From NCBI GenBank assembly GCA_046729855.1, contig JBKPHM010000001.1, forward strand, positions 8,399 to 72,398: a stretch of DNA of 64,000 nucleotides, in the 5' to 3' direction. Position 1 is the first letter of the stretch. The number at the start of each line of letters is the position of its first letter. This stretch comes from DATHSY01 sp046729855 (lineage in GTDB: Bacteria > Actinomycetota > UBA4738 > HRBIN12). Below the pieces are notes generated by a model. That model was given only the letters and a program-made list of their open reading frames with translations, ran no database searches and was not told where the DNA came from. The position numbers and the translations under genes are program-made. This document shows, piece after piece, positions 26,404-34,894 of this stretch.

Positions 26404-27297
26404 ATGCGAGGACCCGCCGCACCGGTTTCGGGACGGCGGGTCCTTGCGCTCGCGCGGGAGGCCGTCGAGCGGTTCAAAGACGCGGACGGGATGACCCACG
26501 CGAGGGCCCTCGCGTACCACTTCGCGTTCGTGATGATCTCGGGGCTCATCGGGCTGGTCGGGCTCGCCAGCCTGCTCGGGATCGGCCAGGTCCGCAGGAC
26601 CGTCCAGGCGATGGCGTCAACGATGTCCCCCGGACCCTCCGGCCGGCTCCTCGAGGAGGCGGCCGAACAGGGCGCACGCGGAGCCGGGACGGCCGCACTG
26701 TTCGGGCTCGGCGCGGCGCTGGTCGCCGGGACGCTCGCGATGGCGCAGGCGCAGCGCTCGGCGAACCGGCTGCTCGGTGACGAGGACGACGGACCCGCGC
26801 TCGAGCACTACGGCCGGGCCGCGTTGCTCGCTGTATCTGCCGGAGCCCTGCTGGCGCTGGGCGGGATCGTGCTGATCGGGGGGCAGGCGCTCGCCGAGGG
26901 CTTCGAGTGGCGCGGATCGGCGACCGACGTGTGGAGCGTGTTGCGCTGGCCGATCGGGATCGCGATCGTCGCCCTGGGGTTGTTCCTGCTGTTCCGTCTC
27001 GCGCCGCGCCGGAAGCTCGAGGATGCGGGGGCGCGCGCGGCGGGTGTGGCCGGCGCGGCAACGGTGTGGATCGCGTTCAGCCTGCTGCTGGCGCTGTACT
27101 TCTCGATCGGCGGCGCCTCCAGCACGTACGGCCCGCTGCTCGCCGTGATCGCGCTGCTGCTGTTCGCCGCCGCGACCTCGCTGGCACTGCACCTCGGCTT
27201 CGCGCTGACAGCGACCCTGGTCGGATCCACGTCCACCGTCCGGACCTCGGCGTCCGACGTCGTGCACGGCCCAGCCGGCGATCGCGCCGCGAGCTGA
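26404..27297 (+). CDS. YihY/BrkB-like integral membrane protein
   Basis: The 297-residue protein shows the YihY layout: a cytoplasmic start, RALAYHFAFVMISGLIGLVG (about residues 37-56), and six hydrophobic helices in total. The family's function is unresolved, and the older label ribonuclease BN is wrong for it. ATG 26404 lies 17 bases after the preceding membrane gene. There is no clear Shine-Dalgarno site, so expression may depend on coupling. Confidence 0.78.
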   Translation: MRGPAAPVSGRRVLALAREAVERFKDADGMTHARALAYHFAFVMISGLIGLVGLASLLGIGQVRRTVQAMASTMSPGPSGRLLEEAAEQGARGAGTAALFGLGAALVAGTLAMAQAQRSANRLLGDEDDGPALEHYGRAALLAVSAGALLALGGIVLIGGQALAEGFEWRGSATDVWSVLRWPIGIAIVALGLFLLFRLAPRRKLEDAGARAAGVAGAATVWIAFSLLLALYFSIGGASSTYGPLLAVIALLLFAAATSLALHLGFALTATLVGSTSTVRTSASDVVHGPAGDRAAS

Positions 27298-27376
27298 CGG
27301 CACCCGCCCTCGACGCCCCGCACCTGCGTGACTCCTGACGCGAACGGGACAGCCGGGCGCCCGGTATCGTCGCGCT

Positions 27377-27745
27377 GTGGGTGCGGACGCGAGCGAACCG
27401 ACCCAGGTGCCGTCGCCACGTCATGGCTTCCTCGCACGCTCGGCTCCGACGGTCGCCCTACTCTCTGCGATCGGCGCCGCGGTGGCGCTGGGCGCCGAAC
27501 TGTTCCTCGACAGCCGCTGGAAGACGCCCACGTGTGGTGACGGCCACGCCCTCCTCCTTCAGCGACTTCTGATCGCAAGCGTGGCGTGCTCGGCTCTCGC
27601 CGTGGTCGCGGGGATAGCCGCTCTCGCTTCCCGCACGCGACACAGGACGTGGATCATCCTCGGCATGCTGACAGTCGGACTGGTCGCCGCACTCATCCTT
27701 GTTCCCGCCCTCGGCGGATACCGATGTGGAATCACCGTGGCGTAG
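27377..27745 (+). CDS. Small three-helix membrane protein
   Basis: The 122-residue protein starts at GTG 27377, has a polar N-terminus (1-20), and has three hydrophobic helices (about 24-45, 62-84 and 91-110). It has four cysteines: TPTCGDG in the first loop, one in the second helix (SVACSAL), and YRCGITVA at the end. No family is recognised. It marks the left edge of a segment with lower GC and different codon use. Confidence 0.55.
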   Translation: MGADASEPTQVPSPRHGFLARSAPTVALLSAIGAAVALGAELFLDSRWKTPTCGDGHALLLQRLLIASVACSALAVVAGIAALASRTRHRTWIILGMLTVGLVAALILVPALGGYRCGITVA

Positions 27746-27779
27746 CCGCCATGCACGTGCTCGGGTGCCGAAGGACGCG

Positions 27780-28169
27780 ATGAGGGGGCGCGTACTCGCA
27801 AGGATCCGAGAGGCCGCCGCGCCGTACCTGGATTCGAGCGAGACAATCCGTTGCGCCTTCTACGGTCAGACGGGGATGCCCACAGGCTGGGCATTCATGG
27901 GTGCCATAGCGAGGCGAGTGCAGTTCGTCATCGTTGCCGCGACCGACCAAAACATATACGTCTTTCGTCGGCGGATGTTGCAGTCGCCCGAGATTCTTGG
28001 CTTACATTCCAAGTATCCAATTGCGACGTCTCCAGAGGCGTCATTTCGTGCCGGAGCCATGCGAATCGGCCAAGACACGTATTGGGTCGCGGCCTTGGTT
28101 TCTCAGCGGGATGCGAGGGAGCTTGTGAAGTATGTGATGGCGCTCCGCAAGGGTTCGTCTCGCCCGTAA
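27780..28169 (+). CDS. Hypothetical protein in lower-GC segment
   Basis: The 129-residue protein resembles a small PH-like or YokE-like fold in outline: a helical start (MRGRVLARIREAAAPYL), then several beta-rich stretches (RVQFVIVAATDQNIYVF) and a C-terminal helix. This resemblance is weak. Codon use is clearly less GC-biased than in the neighbours, with AT-rich runs such as AAACATATACG, which suggests recent acquisition. An in-frame GTG at 27765 is an alternative start. Confidence 0.55.
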   Translation: MRGRVLARIREAAAPYLDSSETIRCAFYGQTGMPTGWAFMGAIARRVQFVIVAATDQNIYVFRRRMLQSPEILGLHSKYPIATSPEASFRAGAMRIGQDTYWVAALVSQRDARELVKYVMALRKGSSRP

Positions 28170-28415
28170 TCCGGACTCCATCACCGTTCCGTGGTAGCTG
28201 CGAGGTGATCCCCCCGCGGCCAGGCGTAGGTCATCGCGGTTACTGCCGGGGCGAATTGATTGCCCATTATCGCGCCGGTTCCTGAGCCGAATCTTGGTGT
28301 TGAGTCCTTCCAGTTTCGAGTTCGCCGCCTCACGGGTGCCGGTGGGTGGCGCTCTATCTCCTAACCCGTCCTGCACTTGGTTACGAGATGGCGGGCCGTG
28401 GCGCCGCGATTGCGT
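28170..28415. other. Non-coding stretch inside the low-GC segment
   Basis: No plausible gene is seen in these 246 bases. Frames are short, codon use is not coding-like, and there is no repeat or RNA signature that I recognise. It separates the unknown gene at 27780 from the convergent adenylyltransferase gene. Confidence 0.5.
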
Positions 28416-29249
28416 TCACAAGGAGGTCAGTCCGGGGAACCGAGCGAGGCGCAGCGTACGAGCTACCCTCTCCCGAACCGCCCGGCTGTCGAACGGGTCG
28501 AGGCCAAGCGCGTGCGAGGTTCGCATCATCAGCTCATCGAAGAGACCGACTGATGCAGCCACGGCCGAGGCCATGCTGGTCGTCGTGAAGTCAGCCCAAC
28601 ACTCACCCAGACGGGCGACGATATCCGCGTCCATCCATTCGTACATGTGAGCGCCGAGGAACCAAGTGTCGTAGTTCCATCCGTATCGAGACCGGTGGTC
28701 CCACTCGATCATCTGAAGAAGCTGGTTGTTCGCCTCCCATTCGCGCACCTTGGCCGACCACGGCTCGCGTCGCACGACCGCCTTCGCCCACATCAGGGCG
28801 GCGGCAAAGAACCAGTGGATGCACGTCTCGACCTCGGTAGCAGTCGGAGGATGCGACGCAGGGTCGGCCTCCGCGTGCAGGTGGTGGCCAAAGCCGTCCT
28901 TGTCGATGAGGATCCGATACGGCCTTGCATATCCGACGCCGCCTTTGGCAACGTCGACATCCGCGATCATGAAGTCAATCTTGCCCTCGTCGTAGTAGAT
29001 CAACCTAGTCGGATGCCAGTCGGGATTCTCCAGCTCCTCGACAACCAGAACCTGGCCAAAGCTCCCATACCAGTCGCGATGCTCCAGAAGTAGCATCGGA
29101 TCGAGAACGTAGAGTTCGACGTCGAGGTCGGACAGAGCGTCTGCCGCGGCGTCGCCACGCGCGAATGACCCCGTGAGAACGACGAGACGGATGTTGTCGT
29201 CCTCCGAAGCCCAGGAACGCAGCGAATCCAGCATCGCATGCTGATCCAT
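28416..29249 (-). CDS. Aminoglycoside 6-adenylyltransferase-like protein (ANT(6)/AadE family)
   Basis: The 277-residue protein carries the nucleotidyltransferase motif LTGSFARGD (about residues 24-32) with DLDVELYV supplying the metal-binding aspartates. It also has family-wide segments WHPTRLIYYDEGKIDFMI, YRILIDKDG, FFAAALMWAKAVVRREPWSAK, and YGWNYDTWFLGAHMYEWM. ANT(6) enzymes adenylylate streptomycin. Environmental relatives may act on other substrates, so resistance is not proven. ATG 29249 fits the family start; 29279 is possible. Base composition is lower in GC than in the flanks. Confidence 0.88.
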   Translation of the reverse strand: MDQHAMLDSLRSWASEDDNIRLVVLTGSFARGDAAADALSDLDVELYVLDPMLLLEHRDWYGSFGQVLVVEELENPDWHPTRLIYYDEGKIDFMIADVDVAKGGVGYARPYRILIDKDGFGHHLHAEADPASHPPTATEVETCIHWFFAAALMWAKAVVRREPWSAKVREWEANNQLLQMIEWDHRSRYGWNYDTWFLGAHMYEWMDADIVARLGECWADFTTTSMASAVAASVGLFDELMMRTSHALGLDPFDSRAVRERVARTLRLARFPGLTSL

Positions 29250-29445
29250 TCGCGCGATGGTACCGTCACAGAAAGTCACACGGTGTTGTTTCGTGACGGA
29301 AGACCATGTGTCTTGGCGGCGTGGAAGCCTCAGTTACGCGATGCCACTGATCACGCTAGGGAGCGTGGGTTACAACCACGCCATGGACAGCTCTGAGATC
29401 AAGACGGCGCTAGACGACGCCTTCGACGACCCACGCCCTCGGCCA

Positions 29446-29868
29446 TCACGGGTTGCCGACTTCTAACGCGACTACGAGTTGTTCGTACCGGTGCTGAGCA
29501 GCGCGACGCCGGCTCAGAGTCCAAGCGCCGCTCGTGGGATGGAGGACCGCTTCGCTCCTTGCTGCTTGTCCTGAAAGTCCTGGTGGGTGAACGACGAAGA
29601 GCAGGAAGTCCGGCAACGACTCGAGGAACGTGTGTCGCTCCCCGGGCTCCACGAACAAAGCATCGCCTGCGCTCAGGTCGACGTCTTCGTACTCGACGCG
29701 GGCGCGTGCCCTGCCTCGGGCGATGAGAAATACCTCAGTCAACCGAGCGTGAACATGTGGGTCGTCGATCGCCTCCGTCGCGTACCCGACCGCAATGGGC
29801 AAAGTGGCGTTCCAAGGCCCAGCGAGCCAACCCTTAGGAGCGTTGAGGTTTGCCGCTTCGACACGCAT
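29446..29868 (-). CDS. Cupin-domain protein
   Basis: The 140-residue protein has the cupin motifs: DDPHVHARLTEVFLIARGRA (motif 1 with HxH and Glu) and GDALFVEPGERHTFLE (motif 2 with His). These form the metal site of a small beta-barrel. The substrate is unknown. ATG 29868 is the only good start and has a weak ribosome site. It lies in the lower-GC segment between the adenylyltransferase and the exonuclease ghost. Confidence 0.75.
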   Translation of the reverse strand: MRVEAANLNAPKGWLAGPWNATLPIAVGYATEAIDDPHVHARLTEVFLIARGRARARVEYEDVDLSAGDALFVEPGERHTFLESLPDFLLFVVHPPGLSGQAARSEAVLHPTSGAWTLSRRRAAQHRYEQLVVALEVGNP

Positions 29869-29909
29869 CGTGACAGCATGGAGCCCCGGGGCGGGAGCGT
29901 CTTCCGCGG

Positions 29910-29984
29910 ATGACCAAGCGGATCCTCCTGGATGTGTCGAGGGTGCCGTTGACGGCCCAGCTAGGGTTGGCGGATGGATGGTAA
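29910..29984 (+). pseudogene. Truncated 5' end of a 5'-3' exonuclease gene
   Basis: This frame reads MTKRILLDVSRV and then runs into unrelated sequence and a TAA. Its first 33 bases align with the start of the intact exonuclease gene at 30489 (27 of 33 identical), including a perfect 17-base match, 29925-29941 with 30504-30520, in the same codon phase. Homology ends abruptly after codon 11. It looks like a remnant left by a rearrangement that placed the DinB gene between ghost and gene. Confidence 0.6.
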
Positions 29985-30492
29985 CTCCCTGCTCGCCTTC
30001 GTTCGGTATCACGCCTGGGCGAACGATCGGATCCTGACGACCGCGGCCGACCTCTCCGATAGCGAGTTCCGAAGGGATGGGGTGCTCGACCACGGGAGCG
30101 CTTTCCAGACGATCCGGCATCTCGTCGACGTCGACTGGAGCTGGCGCGAGTTCTGCATCGGGAACGACGTGGGCAAGACGTACGTGTGGGACCACGGGTT
30201 CACGCTCGAGGACCTCAGCGCCCTGCACACGTTCTGTCTCGGGGAGGACGTGCGGCTCCGTACGTTCGTCGAGTCGCTCGACGACGAAGCGCTGGCCGAG
30301 CCGTGGGGCACTGATACTCGCTTCACGAGGCCACGATGGCTCGTGGTCGCCCATATCGTGAGCCATGGCACGCAACACCGGAGCGAGCTTGCCCGGTATT
30401 TCACCGAATGCGGGCACTCCCCAGGCGATCTCGACAACCTCCTCGACGCGTTCGAGCTCCCCTGGCCGGCCACCGATACGCTGGGCACGTGA
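29974..30492 (+). CDS. DinB-family protein (DUF664-like, metal-binding four-helix bundle)
   Basis: The 172-residue protein has the DinB-fold histidine pattern: RYHAWANDRIL near residue 12, IRHLVDVDWSWRE near 49, and VAHIVSHGTQHRSELARY near 128. The three metal-binding histidines are typical of mycothiol- or bacillithiol-dependent transferases. This is unrelated to DNA polymerase IV despite the name. The stop overlaps the GTG start of the exonuclease (GTGA). Its 5' end overlaps the exonuclease ghost, so it may have arrived by insertion. Confidence 0.82.
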   Translation: MDGNSLLAFVRYHAWANDRILTTAADLSDSEFRRDGVLDHGSAFQTIRHLVDVDWSWREFCIGNDVGKTYVWDHGFTLEDLSALHTFCLGEDVRLRTFVESLDDEALAEPWGTDTRFTRPRWLVVAHIVSHGTQHRSELARYFTECGHSPGDLDNLLDAFELPWPATDTLGT

Positions 30493-31388
30493 CCCATCGG
30501 CTGCTCCTGGATGTGTCGAGCTTGATGTACCGGGCGTTCTTCGCGCTGAAGGACGGCGTGCGGGCGCCGGACGGGACGCCGGTTGGCGCGGTCTACGGGT
30601 ACCTCGACATGACCGCGCGGCTGGTCGCGACGCGGCGGCCCCAGCGGGTGGTGCACGCGTACGACCACGACTGGCGGCCGGTCGCGCGGACCGAGCTGTA
30701 TGCCGGATACAAGGCGCAGCGGCAGCCGGACCCAGAGGACCTCCCTGGCCAGTTCGACGTGCTGCGCGCGATCCTCGACGAGACCGGCATGGAGCAGGCC
30801 GAAACACACGGATGGGAAGCGGAGGACGCGATCGGCGCGCTCTGTGCCGAAGCCCACGACGAAGACCGCCTCGAGATCGTCTCCGGCGACCGCGACCTGA
30901 TCCAGCTCGTGCGCGACCCCGTCGTGAAGCTGCTCTACACGGTGCGGGGCGTCTCGGACCTGCTCGAGCTCGACGAGGCCGGCGTTCTGGAGAAGTACGG
31001 CGTGCCTGCCTCCCGCTACGCCGACTTCGCGATCTTGCGTGGCGACCCGAGCGACGGTCTTCCCGGCGTGAACGGCGTTGGCGAGAAGACCGCCCGCGAG
31101 CTGGTCAACACGTACCCGACGATCGACGCGATGCTCGACGACGCGTCGAGCGACGCGCCCGCGCCCGGGCCGCTCAAGGGCAAGCCCGCGCTGCGGTCCC
31201 GACTCCGTGCCGCCGATGAGTACCTCGACGCCGTCCGGCAGATCGTCCCGGTGAACGCGTCGGCGCCGATCGAGCTCTGGAGCGGCACGCGCGACGATGC
31301 CTCGCTCCTCCGGCTGGCCGAGCACTTCGGCGTGAGGGGCCCGGGGCAGCGCGTCCTGGCCGCCCTCGACAGCGCCGCGGCTCGGTGA
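30489..31388 (+). CDS. Stand-alone 5'-3' exonuclease (PolA N-terminal type)
   Basis: The 299-residue FEN-like protein corresponds to the N-terminal domain of DNA polymerase I with no polymerase domain attached. It has LLLDVSSLMYRAFFAL, YKAQRQPDPEDL, EAEDAIGALC, SGDRDLIQLV, ILRGDPSDGLPGVNGVGEKT (H3TH) and metal-binding Asp/Glu residues throughout. It would remove RNA primers or flaps. GTG 30489 overlaps the DinB stop. The C-terminal 60 residues are divergent. Confidence 0.9.
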   Translation: MTHRLLLDVSSLMYRAFFALKDGVRAPDGTPVGAVYGYLDMTARLVATRRPQRVVHAYDHDWRPVARTELYAGYKAQRQPDPEDLPGQFDVLRAILDETGMEQAETHGWEAEDAIGALCAEAHDEDRLEIVSGDRDLIQLVRDPVVKLLYTVRGVSDLLELDEAGVLEKYGVPASRYADFAILRGDPSDGLPGVNGVGEKTARELVNTYPTIDAMLDDASSDAPAPGPLKGKPALRSRLRAADEYLDAVRQIVPVNASAPIELWSGTRDDASLLRLAEHFGVRGPGQRVLAALDSAAAR

Positions 31389-31391
31389 GCG

Positions 31392-32099
31392 ATGGCCGAA
31401 CGGTCCCTTGCGAACCGCGCGCTCCGGGTACACCCTGGGTGGATGAGCGGCCCCGACCCCACCCCGGTGACCGGCTGGCGAGCATGGAACCTGTCCGCCG
31501 GGACGCCGCCGCTCCTACACCCCGTGAGCGTCGACGCCGGGCCGTGGTCGCCCCGGCAGACCTTCGAGGCCCGCTGCGAGTCGGCCTCCCCCTTCCGGCG
31601 GTGGTGGCCGCACGAGGCCCCCGCCAGGCGGTGCCGGTGCGGGATCTACGCTGCCCGCTCGCTCAAGGACCTCGACCGGCCCCGGCCGGCCTGGCCGCCC
31701 GCGGCGGTCGTAGGAACGGTCTCGCTCTGGGGGCACATGATCGAGCACGATCGCGGGTGGCGTGCGGGCGCGGCCTACCCCGGCAGGCTGCGGCTGGTCT
31801 GCGTGATGTGCGCCTGGTTCGAGCCGGGGCCCGGAGAGCCGGCCGTGGTGCACGCGTTCGGGCGACGGGTCTACCCGCTCTGCGACGTCCATCGGACGGG
31901 AATCGAGGTGCCGGACGGACGGACCTCGGTCCCAACGGGCGAGGCGCCCCGGGACCTCCAGGCGCGCCTGTTGGACACGTACGCCGTCGACCTGCTCCCG
32001 GTCGAGGCGGTCGAGTTCCTGTTCCGCGTTCCGGCCACGCCTGAGCCTCCGCCGTACTGGCCCTCGATTCGCGTCGCGCGTCGCCGAGCCCGGAGCTAG
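31392..32099 (+). CDS. Hypothetical protein with Cys motifs
   Basis: The 235-residue protein starts at ATG 31392, three bases after the exonuclease stop; ATG 31443 (MSGPDP) is an alternative. It contains GWRAWNL, RRCRCGIYAA, WGHMIEHDRGWRAGAAYP, VCVMCAWFE and LCDVH. CxC, CxxC and CxxH pairs could make zinc sites. The GWRAW...CGIYA...EHxRGWRA pattern recurs in actinobacterial hypotheticals known to me. Function is unknown. Confidence 0.65.
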   Translation: MAERSLANRALRVHPGWMSGPDPTPVTGWRAWNLSAGTPPLLHPVSVDAGPWSPRQTFEARCESASPFRRWWPHEAPARRCRCGIYAARSLKDLDRPRPAWPPAAVVGTVSLWGHMIEHDRGWRAGAAYPGRLRLVCVMCAWFEPGPGEPAVVHAFGRRVYPLCDVHRTGIEVPDGRTSVPTGEAPRDLQARLLDTYAVDLLPVEAVEFLFRVPATPEPPPYWPSIRVARRRARS

Positions 32100-32125
32100 A
32101 CCGCGCCGAGGTCCACGCGCGAACG

Positions 32126-32144
32126 GCGCGGTCCACGACCGCGC
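32126..32144 (+). terminator. Hairpin between the unknown gene and the fused gcvT-glyA gene
   Basis: A perfect 8-bp stem (GCGCGGTC with GACCGCGC) has a CAC loop. It starts 27 bases after one stop codon and ends 20 bases before the next start. There is no T tract, so it could be a terminator or a leader structure of the downstream gene. Confidence 0.4.
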
Positions 32145-32163
32145 GTGATTACACTCGACGGCG

Positions 32164-34821
32164 GTGGACGCCGCCAACCGGACCGTCTTCTACGACCGCC
32201 ACGTCGAGCTCGGCGCGCGGATCGTCCCGTTCGCGGGCTGGGAGATGCCACTCCAATACCCGACCGGCACGATCGCCGAGCACCTGGCCGTCCGTCGCCA
32301 CGCCGGCGTCTTCGACGTGTCGCACATGGGACGGTTTTGGATCCGCGGTCGCGACGCGCTGGCGTTCCTCCAGCACGCGCTCACGAACAACGCCGAGGCA
32401 CTCGACCACCGTCCCGCCGGCGCGCAGTACACGCTGATCGCCGACGAGGACGGCGGAGCCCTCGACGATGCCTACCTCTACAGGTTCGAGCCCGATGAGT
32501 ATCTGCTGGTCGTGAACGCGGCGAACCGCGAGAAGGATCTCGAGCATCTGCGGGCGTACGCGGGCTCGTTCGGAGACGTGGACCTGGCCGACGTGACGCG
32601 GGACGTCGTCATGTTCGCGCTGCAGGGGCCGGCCTCGCGCGACATCGTCGCAGGCCTGCTCACCGGGGGCCGGCCGCCCGAGCCGATCCGCAACGCCGTC
32701 GCGGTCGCCGAGATCGCCGGCGCCTCGATCCGGATCGGCCGGACCGGGTACACGGGCGAACCGGTGGGGTTCGAGGTGTTCGTTGACACCGACGACGGGC
32801 CCAAGCTGTGGGACGCGTTCGTCGAGCGAGGCGCGACGCCTGCGGGATTGGGCGCGCGCGACACGCTCCGGTTGGAAGCGGCGCTGCCGCTGTACGGCGA
32901 CGAGCTCGGCGTGGACGCGGACGGTCGAACGATCCCGATCCTGGCGGTCCCGCTCACGCGGTTCGGCGTGAGCCTCGCCGAGAGCAAGAGCGACTTCGTC
33001 GGACGGACGTCGCTCGAGCGTCAGGCCGCCGCCGCCGCACGGATCGGCGAGCGCGATTTCTCCGATGTCGAGGCACTCCCGCGCATCGTGCGGCCGGTCG
33101 CCGTGACCGGCAAGGGGATCGCGCGCGCGGGCGCCCGGGTCCTCAGGGACGGGCGCGACGTGGGGTACGTCACGAGCGGGACCGCGGTCCCCTACTGGAT
33201 CTTCGACGGCGATACCGAGGGCGCCCGTCCGACGGACGAGCATCGCACGCGCGCGATCGCGCTCGCCTACCTCGACGCGGACGTCTTGGAGGGCGACCTC
33301 GTGTCGATCGACATCCGCGGCAGGGAGACGGCGGCGGAGGTGGTTCGGCATCACCTCCGTTCGGAGGCGCCGCCGTACGCGCGCCCGATCGTGACGACGC
33401 ACGAGGACCGGGTGGGGCGCGTGCCGACGATCGCTTACCCCGACCGCGCGCGGCGCTTGTTCGAGCGGGCGGCGGACAACCACGAGTGGCGACAGCGCCG
33501 GACGATCAACCTGATCCCATCGGAGATGACGGTCTCGCCGCTCGTGCGCCTGCTCTCGATCTCTGATCCGTCGTTCCGGTACGCGGAGCACCGCTCGCTC
33601 GAGGCGTTCTACGACGCGGAGGTCTTCTACTACCAAGGGACGGACTTCATCGCGGACGTGGAGCGCCGGCTCGAGGGCGAGCTGCGGACGTTCCTTGGCG
33701 CGCGCGAGGTCGAAACGCGCGTGATCAGCGGCCAGATGGCGAACACGGTCGTGTTCGGCGCGCTCGTCGACCACCTCAACCGGCACGATCGTCGTCGCGA
33801 GCCGCGCCGGATGCGGCGCGTGCTGAACCACCACATCGGCAAGGGGGGCCACCTGTCGGCGCAGCCGATGGGCGCGCTCAAGGACTTCGTCGCCCGCGAT
33901 CCGCGCACGGAGCGGCCGGCGGTCGTTGCGTTCCCGCCATCGGCCGACAACCCGTACGCGGTCGACGTCGAGGCCACGCTGGAGCTGATCGACGAGACGC
34001 AGCCCGAGCTGATCGTGTTCGGACGGAGCATGGTGCTGCACCGCGAGCCGGTCGCCGCGGTCCGGGGGTTCCTCGACGAGCGCGGGATCGACACCGTCGT
34101 GATGTACGACATGGCGCACGTCCTCGGGCTGGCCGGTCCTCACTTCCAGGACCCGTTCGCGGAGGGGGCCGATGTCGTGACGGGCTCGACGCACAAGACG
34201 TTCTTCGGAACGCAGCGGGGCGTCGTGGCGGGCGCGTTCGCACGCGAGGACGAACGATTCGAGCTGTGGCAGGCGATCCGCAACCGCGCGTTCCCGGGTT
34301 CGCTCTCGAACCACCACCTCGGGACGATGCTGGGACTGCTGCTGGCGGCGTACGAGATGAACGCTTTCAAGGAGGACTACCAGCCGAAGGTGCTCACCAA
34401 CGCGAAGGCGCTCGCGCGGGCGCTCGCGCAGCACGGCGTGGATGTCGAGGGCGACCCGTCGATCGGCTACACCGAGACTCACCAGGTGCTCGTGCGCGTG
34501 GGATACGGGCACGGGCCGCAGGTCGCCCGCAGGCTGGAGGACAACGGCATCGTCTGCAACTACCAGGCGCTGCCCGACGACGAGAGCTTCACCTGCGCGA
34601 GCGGGCTGCGCCTGGGCGTGGCCGAGATGACGCGCTTCGGGATGGGGCCGGACGAGCTGGCCGAGGCCGCCGAGCTGATGGCGTCCGTGATCCTCGGAGA
34701 CGCGACCGTCGCGGACGAGGTGGCCCGACTGCGTTCGCGGTTCACGGACCTGCGGTACTGCTTCACGCGAGACCAGGCGGACGCGGCGATCGAGCGCCTG
34801 GCCAGCGGTCTGGTGCGCTGA
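32164..34821 (+). CDS. Fused aminomethyltransferase (GcvT) and serine hydroxymethyltransferase-like protein
   Basis: This 885-residue ORF joins two one-carbon enzymes. Residues 1-400 are GcvT: IVPFAGWEMPLQYP, FDVSHMGRFWI, ALDDAYLYRF, VVNAANREKD. From about 425 to the end is a divergent PLP-fold SHMT-like domain: INLIPSEMTVSP, RYAEHRSLEAFY, ISGQMANTVVFGAL, and GSTHKTFFGTQRG with the probable PLP lysine at 678. GcvT makes methylene-THF from the glycine-derived aminomethyl group; SHMT interconverts glycine and serine using methylene-THF. Fusion could channel methylene-THF. No GcvP or GcvH lies nearby. The start is GTG 32164. Confidence 0.88.
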   Translation: MDAANRTVFYDRHVELGARIVPFAGWEMPLQYPTGTIAEHLAVRRHAGVFDVSHMGRFWIRGRDALAFLQHALTNNAEALDHRPAGAQYTLIADEDGGALDDAYLYRFEPDEYLLVVNAANREKDLEHLRAYAGSFGDVDLADVTRDVVMFALQGPASRDIVAGLLTGGRPPEPIRNAVAVAEIAGASIRIGRTGYTGEPVGFEVFVDTDDGPKLWDAFVERGATPAGLGARDTLRLEAALPLYGDELGVDADGRTIPILAVPLTRFGVSLAESKSDFVGRTSLERQAAAAARIGERDFSDVEALPRIVRPVAVTGKGIARAGARVLRDGRDVGYVTSGTAVPYWIFDGDTEGARPTDEHRTRAIALAYLDADVLEGDLVSIDIRGRETAAEVVRHHLRSEAPPYARPIVTTHEDRVGRVPTIAYPDRARRLFERAADNHEWRQRRTINLIPSEMTVSPLVRLLSISDPSFRYAEHRSLEAFYDAEVFYYQGTDFIADVERRLEGELRTFLGAREVETRVISGQMANTVVFGALVDHLNRHDRRREPRRMRRVLNHHIGKGGHLSAQPMGALKDFVARDPRTERPAVVAFPPSADNPYAVDVEATLELIDETQPELIVFGRSMVLHREPVAAVRGFLDERGIDTVVMYDMAHVLGLAGPHFQDPFAEGADVVTGSTHKTFFGTQRGVVAGAFAREDERFELWQAIRNRAFPGSLSNHHLGTMLGLLLAAYEMNAFKEDYQPKVLTNAKALARALAQHGVDVEGDPSIGYTETHQVLVRVGYGHGPQVARRLEDNGIVCNYQALPDDESFTCASGLRLGVAEMTRFGMGPDELAEAAELMASVILGDATVADEVARLRSRFTDLRYCFTRDQADAAIERLASGLVR

Positions 34822-34840
34822 CCACCGGCGCCCCCGATGA

Positions 34841-34872
34841 ACGAGGAGGGCGCCATGAGGCGCCCTCCTCGT
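34841..34872. terminator. Strong bidirectional terminator
   Basis: A perfect 14-bp stem (ACGAGGAGGGCGCC with GGCGCCCTCCTCGT) has an ATGA loop. It lies 19 bases after the gcvT-glyA stop and 22 bases from the end of the convergent cold-shock gene. It probably terminates both transcripts. Confidence 0.8.
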
Positions 34873-34894
34873 CCTGTGACGTCTAGTCCGTTCT

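Noticed and set aside
29383..29466. A 27-residue plus-strand frame MDSSEIKTALDDAFDD...
   Set aside because: It is too short, lacks a ribosome site and overlaps the cupin 3' end. It may be a remnant, but nothing supports a gene.
32100..32163. Possible glycine riboswitch before the gcvT-glyA gene
   Set aside because: Only 64 bases are available, and they hold a simple hairpin without the conserved aptamer cores.
32149..34512. A 787-codon minus-strand frame opposite the gcvT-glyA fusion
   Set aside because: It is a GC-driven antisense shadow; the plus-strand product has clear motifs throughout.
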